6,609 bases of DNA from CAINVV01 sp038323575. GTDB lineage: Bacteria; Bacteroidota; Bacteroidia; Bacteroidales; Prolixibacteraceae. A program made the translations under genes and the position numbers. A model generated the notes under the pieces. That model made no database searches. It had not been told where the DNA came from and worked only from the letters and a program-made list of their open reading frames with translations. Below are positions 1 to 6,147 of the stretch, in pieces; within the stretch, counting starts at the first letter, position 1, and each line of letters begins with the position of its first letter. The stretch is from assembly GCA_038323575.1 (NCBI GenBank), contig JBBQHB010000154.1, positions 1-6,609 of the forward strand, in the 5' to 3' direction.

Positions 1-82
1 CAGTCGAAAAAATAATTGAAATCAGCTGTTGTCTTTTAGAAAATACTTAACATTGCTGCCTCAAACAGTAATTATTTTATAA

Positions 83-652
83 ATGAAAACAATTAATCAA
101 TTATCATTTCTGTTGCTTCTAAGCATGATTTCTTCTTTTGGTTGGGCGCAATCAGTTGTACAATCGGAAACAACAAAATCTAATGGCCTTTACAAAGCAT
201 TCGAAATGTCAGTCAGCGAAGGACTTAATCTTCAGGCGGCAGCAAAAGTTGGGATCAGTCCGGTTTATGGTATTTTCGGTATCGGAACCCAGATTCTATC
301 GGAAGACTATAAATGGGCTTTTGGTTTAGGTATCGGAACTCATTTGATTAAACAGGAAAAACAATCGATGAATCTGGAATACATGATTTATCATGTCAAT
401 CAAAATGAAATCTGGACCGATAACTATAACAATCTTCAGCAAATCAAACTGTTGTATAGTAAACGGATTGGAGAAAAACTTAGCTTATTCGGAGGTCCCA
501 GTATCAATTTAAACATTGCTGAAAATAAGGAAAGTTACGGTCATACTTTCGAAAGTACTTTTGCTCCTTACGATATTTACTCGAATGTTGGTGACAATCA
601 TACTGCGAAAGGCTGGATAGGTATTACTTTTGGTATTCGTTTCGATAAATAG
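83..652 (+). CDS. Secreted, probable small outer-membrane beta-barrel protein, function unknown
   Basis: The 189-residue product begins with a clear Sec signal peptide: Lys2, a hydrophobic run of Leu/Phe/Met/Ile at about residues 7-19, then Gly-Trp-Ala-Gln with likely cleavage after Ala22. The mature part has no long hydrophobic helix. It alternates short Gly/aromatic-rich segments (GISPVYGIFGIGTQ at about 57, WAFGLGIGTHL at about 78, KLSLFGGPSINLNI at about 132), as expected of amphipathic beta strands, and ends in a strand-like GITFGIRF just before the C-terminus, typical of outer-membrane barrels. I infer an outer-membrane or periplasm-facing location; no enzymatic motif is visible. The size would fit a barrel of about eight strands, but I have not modelled it. 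The ATG at 83 is preceded by AT-rich sequence without a Shine-Dalgarno site, as is normal in Bacteroidota. It stands alone, convergent to the next gene. The coding call is firm; the role is unknown. Confidence 0.8.
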   Translation: MKTINQLSFLLLLSMISSFGWAQSVVQSETTKSNGLYKAFEMSVSEGLNLQAAAKVGISPVYGIFGIGTQILSEDYKWAFGLGIGTHLIKQEKQSMNLEYMIYHVNQNEIWTDNYNNLQQIKLLYSKRIGEKLSLFGGPSINLNIAENKESYGHTFESTFAPYDIYSNVGDNHTAKGWIGITFGIRFDK

Positions 653-670
653 TTAAGAAAATCAGATATT

Positions 671-712
671 AAAAGACCTGTCGGAATTTTCAGAACTGAC
701 AGGTCTTTTTTT
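671..712. terminator. Bidirectional rho-independent terminator
   Basis: A perfect 12-bp inverted repeat (AAAAGACCTGTC at 671-682, GACAGGTCTTTT at 698-709) encloses a 15-base loop and is followed on the plus strand by seven T residues (706-712). The stem begins with A residues, so the minus strand also reads into a short T-run. It sits 19 bases after the stop of the plus-strand gene ending at 652 and 22 bases after the stop of the minus-strand gene ending at 734. It can therefore terminate both convergent transcripts. Confidence 0.92.
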
Positions 713-733
713 ATGATATTTAAAAACTTTCTG

Positions 734-2101
734 CTAAAGGTCTTCACCATACGCAAATCCTTCGCGTATTGGTTCTTTGATATAAACATCCAACTCAGGA
801 TGATTGGTGACTTTCATGTTTTTATCGTCATACTCAATACGCGTATTAAATCGTTGAGCCAATACTCCGGTTAGCGACATCTCTACCAGTTTTGTTGCAT
901 AATCGAAATTTGAGCCACACACAGTACCGTTCTTGATAGCTTCAACCCACTCTCTTTGAGGGTTTTCTTCAAATGATCTTGGAATTGTTTGTGCCGGTGG
1001 ATTTTTTATAAATTCATTCCATTCTTCGTCTTTCATCAACAATCGCGGTTCATTTGGACGTCCTCCAGTCATCAGGCATTGTTTGTCACCAACCATGATC
1101 ATGCCGCTTCCGGGTAATTTTGCAAGATTCCATTCCGGCCGATTTTCCGGTTTTAATCCTCCCTCGTACCAACGCATAGTTACAGGCACTTTTTCGCCGC
1201 GAGTAGGGAAATTCCAGCGGATGATGGCCTGATCGGAAATAAATCCAGGATCTGGAACAGGTGTTTTGAATTCTGCTTCAACTATATCAGGCATTCCCAG
1301 ATCGAGCGACCAGAATGGGGCATCGAGTGTGTGGCAGCACCAGTCTCCCATTTCTCCATTCCCCAAGTCGAACCAGCTGCGCCATGTTTTGGGGGCGTAA
1401 ATTCCATTATACGGACGATATGCTGCGGGTCCCAGCCACAAATCCCAATCTAAGTATTCAGGAATAGGTTGTTCTGCAGGTGGAAAACTTTCAGGTTTAT
1501 TGAAATACTTTCCGGGTCCAAACTCAGGTCCGTTAAACCAGGCAAGTACCTCGGTAACATTACCTAAAAGTCCGGCATCAAACCATTCTTTTATTAGCCG
1601 AATGCCATTTGTAGTATGACCTTGATTGGCCATTTGTGTAATAACCCCATAGTGTTTGGCGGCTTTTTGAAGAGTGCGTAATTGCCAGATATTGTGAGCC
1701 AAAGGCTTTTCAACAATCACATGTTTGCCAAGTTGCATTGCTGCCATTGCTGCCGGAAAATGAGAATGGTCGGGAGTGCAAACCATCACTGCATCAATTT
1801 CCTTGTGCATCTGATCGAACATAATCCGGTAATCCTTGAAACGTTTCGCGTTAGGCATCACCTTGAAAGCTTCAGCAGCCCGGTTGTCATCAACATCACA
1901 TAGCGCTACAATATTCTCATTCCACTTGGGATCCTTCTGGTTGATCAGTTTACTCCAGTTGGACATTCCCTGTCCACCAACGCCTATAACGGCGATATTC
2001 AAACGGTTGGACGGAGAACAACTCATCAGGTTTGGAATAAAAAATGCACCGGCCGATAATACGCTGGCCGATTTTAGAAAATCTCTTCTGGAAGGTTTCA
2101 T
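734..2101 (-). CDS. Tat-exported Gfo/Idh/MocA family oxidoreductase
   Basis: From the ATG at 2101 the product is 455 residues. The N-terminus has a twin-arginine signal (SRRDFLK, Arg5-Arg6), a hydrophobic segment, and LMSC at 25-28, which could be a lipobox. It is therefore probably exported folded with its cofactor, perhaps as a lipoprotein. A Rossmann fold follows: IAVIGVGGQG at about 36-45, an acidic ribose-binding Asp in ALCDVDD at about 66-72, then CTPDHSH and the family signature EKP at about 131-133. The C-terminal half, including NQGHTTNG and WCCHTLDAPFW, matches the bacterial Gfo/Idh/MocA C-terminal domain. Members use tightly held NAD(P)(H) to oxidise or reduce sugars and cyclitols; substrate and direction here cannot be told. 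A reading of the frame can extend upstream to ATG 2131 or TTG 2134, but a promoter element there favours 2101, which also places the RR motif close to the N-terminus. The gene seems to be monocistronic. Confidence 0.9.
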   Translation of the reverse strand: MKPSRRDFLKSASVLSAGAFFIPNLMSCSPSNRLNIAVIGVGGQGMSNWSKLINQKDPKWNENIVALCDVDDNRAAEAFKVMPNAKRFKDYRIMFDQMHKEIDAVMVCTPDHSHFPAAMAAMQLGKHVIVEKPLAHNIWQLRTLQKAAKHYGVITQMANQGHTTNGIRLIKEWFDAGLLGNVTEVLAWFNGPEFGPGKYFNKPESFPPAEQPIPEYLDWDLWLGPAAYRPYNGIYAPKTWRSWFDLGNGEMGDWCCHTLDAPFWSLDLGMPDIVEAEFKTPVPDPGFISDQAIIRWNFPTRGEKVPVTMRWYEGGLKPENRPEWNLAKLPGSGMIMVGDKQCLMTGGRPNEPRLLMKDEEWNEFIKNPPAQTIPRSFEENPQREWVEAIKNGTVCGSNFDYATKLVEMSLTGVLAQRFNTRIEYDDKNMKVTNHPELDVYIKEPIREGFAYGEDL

Positions 2102-2131
2102 GGTTGGAATAGAATTTATGATTTTGTGCAT

Positions 2132-2139
2132 CAAAATTA
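2132..2139 (-). promoter_or_regulatory. Putative -7 promoter element for the Gfo/Idh/MocA gene
   Basis: On the minus strand these eight bases read TAATTTTG, an exact match to the Bacteroidota -7 consensus TAnnTTTG. Transcription would begin a few bases downstream, leaving a leader of roughly 20-25 bases before the ATG at 2101 and excluding the starts at 2134 and 2131. No convincing TTG -33 element is seen at the usual spacing, so confidence is moderate. Confidence 0.5.
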
Positions 2140-2203
2140 GAAAACAAAATAACTAAACGAGTTATGTATCTTATATTAATTTTAACAAATTCTCCAATTG
2201 AAA

Positions 2204-2212
2204 TTGTCTGAC
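2204..2212. repeat. Left copy of 9-bp direct repeat flanking the restriction-modification module
   Basis: TTGTCTGAC here is repeated exactly, in the same orientation, at 4952-4960. The two copies enclose both restriction-modification genes with no other complete gene. This could be a target-site duplication or recombination scar, but nine bases can match by chance in AT-rich spacers. Confidence 0.35.
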
Positions 2213-2251
2213 TAAATCAACCAACTTTTTTTTAAGTATTTCTTCAATGGT

Positions 2252-4027
2252 CTATGCGAAAATGTCCAATTGTAAGGCTTTTGAAACCGGTTTCATGGAA
2301 TTTGCAAATTTGTTCCACCTATCAAGGTTTATGCTAAGATTATATTTGTTATTTATTTGGGTAAGTTCTTGCTGGATTGAAGTTTCAGAAGATTGAAGCG
2401 CTAGCTTATACAAGTCGATTCGCATTAAAATATCTTTTGTGAAAGTCCTTTTCGCGTCTTTAAATGTGATTGATTGCAATAGTTTTTTAGTCTTTTCAGA
2501 GTTTAAAAGAATTAGTGAATATGCTGCAAATTCTATGTTGTCGAAGCCGAGCATATAGCAAGTGTCGTCAAGCATGATTGGTTTGTCGTTTTGTTGAAGA
2601 ACCAGGCTAAAAGTGAAAGTTTTATATAAACCCGAAATTGAAATTTTAAAAGGAGCAAAAGAATAGTCACCAATCCCAAAAATGGAAAAGTCGGGCTTAT
2701 TGTTGTAAATACTTGATTTTCGCAAGTCAAACTGAGGTTTATTTTGGTATAAATAGTCGTACGTATTTGGAAATTCTTTTTTGATAAATGAAGTGTCTTG
2801 TCCAACTTTTTTTTGTGTAACAATGGTATATTTTCTGGTCTTGTCAATTACAGGTTGTTTCAGGTCGGAACTTTTAAGCAGCCCGAAAACCAAATCTTCT
2901 TCAAGTGTAATTTCCTGATGAAGTCCGTTTACAAAATGCCCGTTCACCTTTTCCAATTCCATTATTGAAGACAGGTCGTGCTTTATGCCTTGTCGCCACA
3001 TAAATGGGCAAACTCCATCAATGTCGGTATTATGAATATACAAGTCAATGTTTGAAACGAACTTTCCATTGACCCAGCCGAACCGGCTTATGGCATTGGA
3101 CTGGTTGTAAAAGTCAAATTCAGTACAGATAAATTCAGGGTTAGTATTCAGTTTGCAAAAAAGCAAAGCAGCTTCAACAGAAACATTAAATTCCTTTTTG
3201 CTGTCAATGGTCAATTTTTGTAGGTTGGAGATAGTATAACTGCGTTGTTTTTGGTCAAATACAACATTTTTAATCACCGAGTTTTTGACAAGAAATGCAA
3301 AATGTCCTTTTGAATTTTGAAAAGCATTAAACATCATCAATGTAATAGATTCGCCAATGTCGAAATTCCCTTTGCCTGTCATAGCATCAAGACCACTATG
3401 TTTTTTAAAATTGGATTTCTTAGGAAGATTATTTGATTCTAAACTGCTTAACATTGAATTGGTTACCCAAGGAGGATTCCCAATAACCAATATTTCATCG
3501 TTTAAGAATTGATTGGCTATTTCTTTAAAATCAAAATCAAAAACGTTGAAATGGTTAATTTCAATTGTAGGTTTATAGTCAGTGGGATTATCAAGGTAGA
3601 AATTAATGATGTTAAATTTTGTTTCCCAAATATATGGCTTGTAAATCTCAACGCCGATAACATTTTGCAGATATGGGAAAGTAGCTAATGAGGCAACAAT
3701 AAAATTTCCTTTTCCACAGGTTGGTTCAATAATAGTTTTAGGGTTAATTCCATTCCCTTTTAACAGGATTGTAACCGATTTTGCCAGGTTCTGATTGGTC
3801 TGAAAGTCGCCATATTCGGCTCTGTCAGGCTCAGCAACATGAGTTTGAGCAATAACAATCGCTTCCTTCAGTATTTGAAACTCTTTTTGCCCGTCAAAAA
3901 AATATTTGATTCCGAAGTAATCAAATAATCTCTGATTGGCACTTTCAAAAAGCGTTAAGCTGTGCAGTTTTTCGTTCAAAAATTCTGATACTTGATGAGA
4001 GATATTAGCTTCAAATACTTTCATCAT
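2252..4027 (-). CDS. N6-adenine-type DNA methyltransferase of a restriction-modification pair
   Basis: The 591-residue product is a class I SAM-dependent DNA methyltransferase. Motifs appear in N-to-C order: a motif X-like YGDFQTNQNLA at about 72-82, motif I IIEPTCGKGNF at about 99-109 (SAM binding), an acidic motif II in GVEIYKP at about 125-131, and catalytic motif IV NPPW at 184-187, which indicates methylation of an exocyclic amino group, most likely adenine N6. The region after about residue 300 should hold the target-recognition domain. Near the C-terminus, CYMLGFDN (about 490) and DAKRTFTKDILMRI (about 524) resemble the tail of Eco57I/TaqI-like methyltransferases. Its start overlaps the endonuclease stop by four bases (ATGA), so the two are probably translationally coupled; a second ATG follows directly. 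Its role would be to protect host DNA from the partner nuclease. All core motifs are intact. The recognition sequence cannot be read from the protein. Confidence 0.88.
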   Translation of the reverse strand: MMKVFEANISHQVSEFLNEKLHSLTLFESANQRLFDYFGIKYFFDGQKEFQILKEAIVIAQTHVAEPDRAEYGDFQTNQNLAKSVTILLKGNGINPKTIIEPTCGKGNFIVASLATFPYLQNVIGVEIYKPYIWETKFNIINFYLDNPTDYKPTIEINHFNVFDFDFKEIANQFLNDEILVIGNPPWVTNSMLSSLESNNLPKKSNFKKHSGLDAMTGKGNFDIGESITLMMFNAFQNSKGHFAFLVKNSVIKNVVFDQKQRSYTISNLQKLTIDSKKEFNVSVEAALLFCKLNTNPEFICTEFDFYNQSNAISRFGWVNGKFVSNIDLYIHNTDIDGVCPFMWRQGIKHDLSSIMELEKVNGHFVNGLHQEITLEEDLVFGLLKSSDLKQPVIDKTRKYTIVTQKKVGQDTSFIKKEFPNTYDYLYQNKPQFDLRKSSIYNNKPDFSIFGIGDYSFAPFKISISGLYKTFTFSLVLQQNDKPIMLDDTCYMLGFDNIEFAAYSLILLNSEKTKKLLQSITFKDAKRTFTKDILMRIDLYKLALQSSETSIQQELTQINNKYNLSINLDRWNKFANSMKPVSKALQLDIFA

Positions 4028-4695
4028 TGAGGTTTATTATAGTTTACAATTTTGTGGATGCCAACAACAGTTTCATTTAGGGTTACAATTCTTTTATATT
4101 GCAGTCGCCATTGCAATGCATTTGAAATCGTTAAATATCCTATTGTTATTTCATTAGTAAGAATTTGTTCACCCAACTTTCTCAACGTTATTTCATCGGC
4201 AGGTATTTTAATCCCTTCTAAAAATGATACAATATCTTCCAAATTGGCATTTACATTTTTCATTTCATTTAGAATACTGGTTGTTGTGAAGTCAGCAGTT
4301 CTTTCTTTGGAAATGAAGGAACAGCTAACAAAATCAAGATGTGCTTCCTTGTTTATAGGGTCATCTATTTTGTCATAAACAAAAACAAGAAGATTATATC
4401 CAAGTCCAAATACTTTTTGTTTTGCATCTTTAAATGGACATGATGATTGTGGCTGTTTTATTGATGTAACCTTTATGTCAATATTAAGTGAAGGTAGGTC
4501 AATCCCCTTGGCTGATGAACCAATAGTTATTTCATATTTTTCAAAAAGATGTTTTTGGAATTTATGCTCAATTAGTGTTCCAACAGCCTTCCCGTCAGTT
4601 ACTCCGAAAAGTTCTTTGTTCCTGCTTTTTGATTCGGCAACACAAAAAACTTGTGCTTCTTCAATTAATTTGTCCAATGTTAAACTTTGCTTCAT
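4024..4695 (-). CDS. Type II-like restriction endonuclease, PD-(D/E)XK fold (probable)
   Basis: The 223-residue product has no signal peptide or membrane segment. It carries a plausible PD-(D/E)XK nuclease core: Glu43 in the helix GTLIEHKF, Asp66 in KGIDLPSLN, then Asp73-Ile-Lys75 in NIDIKVTS, i.e. Asp-x6-Asp-x-Lys. After the core comes QPQSSCPF (81-88) and a hydrophobic strand, LGYNLLVFVYDK (98-109). The size is typical of simple type II enzymes acting as dimers, and position supports the call more than sequence does: it sits directly upstream of, and overlaps by four bases, a DNA methyltransferase. It would cleave foreign DNA lacking the cognate methyl mark. No controller protein gene or helix-turn-helix regulator lies beside it, so how methylation is established before cleavage on entry to a new host is unclear. 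The exact family and the recognition site are not recognised. It could alternatively be an accessory nuclease of a larger system, but no other subunits are present. Confidence 0.75.
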   Translation of the reverse strand: MKQSLTLDKLIEEAQVFCVAESKSRNKELFGVTDGKAVGTLIEHKFQKHLFEKYEITIGSSAKGIDLPSLNIDIKVTSIKQPQSSCPFKDAKQKVFGLGYNLLVFVYDKIDDPINKEAHLDFVSCSFISKERTADFTTTSILNEMKNVNANLEDIVSFLEGIKIPADEITLRKLGEQILTNEITIGYLTISNALQWRLQYKRIVTLNETVVGIHKIVNYNKPQ

Positions 4696-4997
4696 TTCGA
4701 TCTAAAATTTATGTCGCTAAGGTAATCGTTTAATAACAATAGCCATTCTGACGGGATGGTAAGTTTTGCACAAATCAAATATTGGCAACAACCACAACGA
4801 CAAAGACTGTGTTGGATATACGGTTGGTATTGGTTTCAATAAGTAGATTTGTAAAGCATACTTTACGGATTGGGTAATTTTGCTACATCTGTAAAGGTTA
4901 CACTACAAAACTAAAGATTTCAGTGCATTTATAATTTGTACTTTATAAACCTTGTCTGACCAGTTAAAGAAATCTTTGTTTGAGAGAATGTTAATTC
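4696..4997. other. Gene-free gap between the restriction-modification module and hydE
   Basis: No credible gene is seen in these 302 bases on either strand. The gap must hold the promoter for the endonuclease gene; one exact -7-like element (TAGTTTTG on the minus strand, 4913-4906) lies about 210 bases upstream of it, which is far. It also holds a perfect 6-bp hairpin GTAAAG-CATA-CTTTAC (4851-4866), a 7-bp AT-only hairpin (4928-4949), a 9-bp inverted repeat (AAAGATTTC 4913-4921, GAAATCTTT 4969-4977), and a loose inverted repeat with arms near 4780-4798 and 4822-4841. None has the T-run expected of a classic terminator for hydE. Confidence 0.6.
4952..4960. repeat. Right copy of 9-bp direct repeat flanking the restriction-modification module
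   Basis: This exact copy of TTGTCTGAC (also at 2204-2212) lies 38 bases downstream of the hydE stop. The match does not extend cleanly beyond nine bases on either side, and no integrase or transposase gene is associated with it. Confidence 0.35.
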
Positions 4998-6080
4998 TTA
5001 AGTTTTTTTCTTTAAAAAATGCTTCGAGTCTCCCCATTCGCCATACCCGATTTCGCAACCTGAAATCTCAATCCGAGCTTCCAGGCAATTTTTACAAAGT
5101 TCGGCATCTTCATCCAGGCAGGGTTTGCCTTCATAGAGTTGGTATTCTTTCCGGTATTCGCATGGTGTAAGATTGGGCATAAGGATATTGGCGCCGATTG
5201 TCAGCGCTTTTTCACGGCCTGCAGGATCAATGGCCTGCAAAGCGGTGGCCGCAGCAATGTTAATATTGGGCATCAGTAAGCGTAAAACAGCGATCATCTT
5301 CAGCGACAGATAGAACCGTTCTTTTTTGGTTTTGAGATTACTACTGAATTCATAAAGCGGCGTATCCTCATGTTCGATGTACGGCCCCATGCCAACCATT
5401 GCGATGTCCAATTGTTTGAAAAACAGCAGATCGTCAGCCAAATTTTCCACAGTTTGAAACGGAAATCCGATCATCACTCCGGTTCCGACCTGATAACCAC
5501 TAGCTTTCAAATCTTTTAATGCCTGAAGCCTGCGCTCAAAACTGTGAAAATCATTCGCCGGATGGATTTTTTGATATAATTCAGAATTTGAACTTTCTAT
5601 ACGAAGTAAATAACGGTGAGCACCACTTCCAAACCATTGACTATAGGTTTCGATGGATTGTTCGCCACACGAAAGCGTGATCCCAAGTTCTCCGTTCGAC
5701 AAATCCTTGATTTTTTTAAGCAACTCATTGACTCGTCTCACAAATACAGGTGAAGAAATTTCTCCTGATTGAAGAACTACCGATCCAAACCGGTTGATCC
5801 AGGCAAACCGGCATGCTTCCATAATTTCATCGTCGCTGGCTTCATAGCGCATCACTTTCTCATTGCTTTTCCTGATTCCGCAGTAAAAGCAATCTTTTGC
5901 GCAGATGTTGGAGAATTCAACCAATCCACGGAAATACACTTTATTCCCAACTGTTTGCAGCTTGACCATATTTGCCCGTTGAAAAAGTTGCTGGCATTCA
6001 TCTCCTTCGGAGCTTAAAAGCTTCACCAGTTCTTCGTGGAGAAATTCCTTGTTTCGTAGTATTTCCTGAAATGTTTTCAT
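4998..6080 (-). CDS. hydE: [FeFe] hydrogenase H-cluster maturase HydE (radical SAM)
   Basis: The 360-residue product, full length for the family, has the radical-SAM motif CxxxCxxC at Cys60, Cys64 and Cys67 within RGLVEFSNIC...CFYCGIR, which is characteristic of HydE. Further family-like stretches are VVLQSGE (101-107), ITLSCGEQS (134-142), RYLLRIESS (156-164), GVMIGFPFQT (201-210) and GPYIEHEDTPLY (232-243). Near the C-terminus, Cys321, Cys329 and Cys332 keep the Cx7CxxC spacing of the auxiliary cluster site known from Thermotoga HydE. HydE works in the cytoplasm with HydG and HydF; it converts the HydG-made cysteinate-bound Fe(CO)2CN unit toward the two-iron subcluster of [FeFe] hydrogenase. 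No hydF, hydG or hydrogenase gene is in this window. The related methylornithine synthase PylB is a less likely reading given the C-terminal cysteines. It is divergent from a MarR regulator, with a palindrome between them. Confidence 0.88.
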   Translation of the reverse strand: MKTFQEILRNKEFLHEELVKLLSSEGDECQQLFQRANMVKLQTVGNKVYFRGLVEFSNICAKDCFYCGIRKSNEKVMRYEASDDEIMEACRFAWINRFGSVVLQSGEISSPVFVRRVNELLKKIKDLSNGELGITLSCGEQSIETYSQWFGSGAHRYLLRIESSNSELYQKIHPANDFHSFERRLQALKDLKASGYQVGTGVMIGFPFQTVENLADDLLFFKQLDIAMVGMGPYIEHEDTPLYEFSSNLKTKKERFYLSLKMIAVLRLLMPNINIAAATALQAIDPAGREKALTIGANILMPNLTPCEYRKEYQLYEGKPCLDEDAELCKNCLEARIEISGCEIGYGEWGDSKHFLKKKT

Positions 6081-6086
6081 TTGTGG

Positions 6087-6094
6087 CGAATATA
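6087..6094 (-). promoter_or_regulatory. Putative -7 promoter element for hydE
   Basis: The minus strand reads TATATTCG, one mismatch from TAnnTTTG, ending seven bases before the hydE ATG. If used, the hydE leader would be very short or absent. No matching TTG -33 element is evident; the palindrome at 6116-6139 would lie over or next to where it should be. Confidence 0.35.
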
Positions 6095-6115
6095 CGAAAT
6101 TTAAAATATTTTCAT

Positions 6116-6139
6116 TATAGTTAGAATATACTAACTATA
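6116..6139. promoter_or_regulatory. Palindromic operator between hydE and marR
   Basis: This is a perfect inverted repeat with 9-base arms and a 6-base centre: TATAGTTAG at 6116-6124, AATATA, CTAACTATA at 6131-6139. The 24-base span and dyad symmetry fit a site for a dimeric winged-helix MarR protein, whose gene starts nine bases further on. The right arm overlaps the putative marR -7 element (6136-6143), so binding should repress marR. The site lies upstream of the hydE promoter region and could affect that gene as well. A near copy at 6576-6599 supports its being a real binding site. Confidence 0.75.
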
Positions 6140-6143
6140 TTTG
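6136..6143 (+). promoter_or_regulatory. Putative -7 promoter element for marR
   Basis: TATATTTG matches the Bacteroidota -7 consensus TAnnTTTG exactly and overlaps the right arm of the palindrome by four bases. It ends five bases before the marR ATG, so a transcript started here would have almost no leader. No clear TTG -33 element is found at the usual distance. Confidence 0.5.
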
Positions 6144-6147
6144 CGAT

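Noticed and set aside
1836..2156. Plus-strand open frame of 106 codons
   Set aside because: It lies opposite the N-terminal Rossmann-fold region of the oxidoreductase; its composition reflects antisense codons and it has no domain features.
2195..2206. CAATT-GA-AATTG dyad in the spacer after the methyltransferase
   Set aside because: Five-base AT-rich arms with a two-base centre are expected by chance and have no matching copy elsewhere in the window.
2226..2233. Run of eight T residues downstream of the methyltransferase stop, considered as a terminator
   Set aside because: The T-run is on the plus strand, whereas the gene is on the minus strand, and no stem precedes it.
4052..4378. Plus-strand open frame of 108 codons, considered as a possible controller or antitoxin
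   Set aside because: It is entirely antisense to the endonuclease gene and shows no helix-turn-helix pattern, so it does not fill the missing controller role.
4851..4866. GTAAAG-CATA-CTTTAC hairpin as a hydE terminator
   Set aside because: The stem is only six base pairs, lies about 130 bases past the hydE stop, and is not followed by a T-run on the minus strand.
4952..5170. Plus-strand open frame of 72 codons starting with TTG
   Set aside because: Most of it lies opposite the 3' end of hydE, whose cysteine-rich C-terminus is clearly conserved; the frame has no recognisable motif and starts at a TTG within the intergenic repeat.
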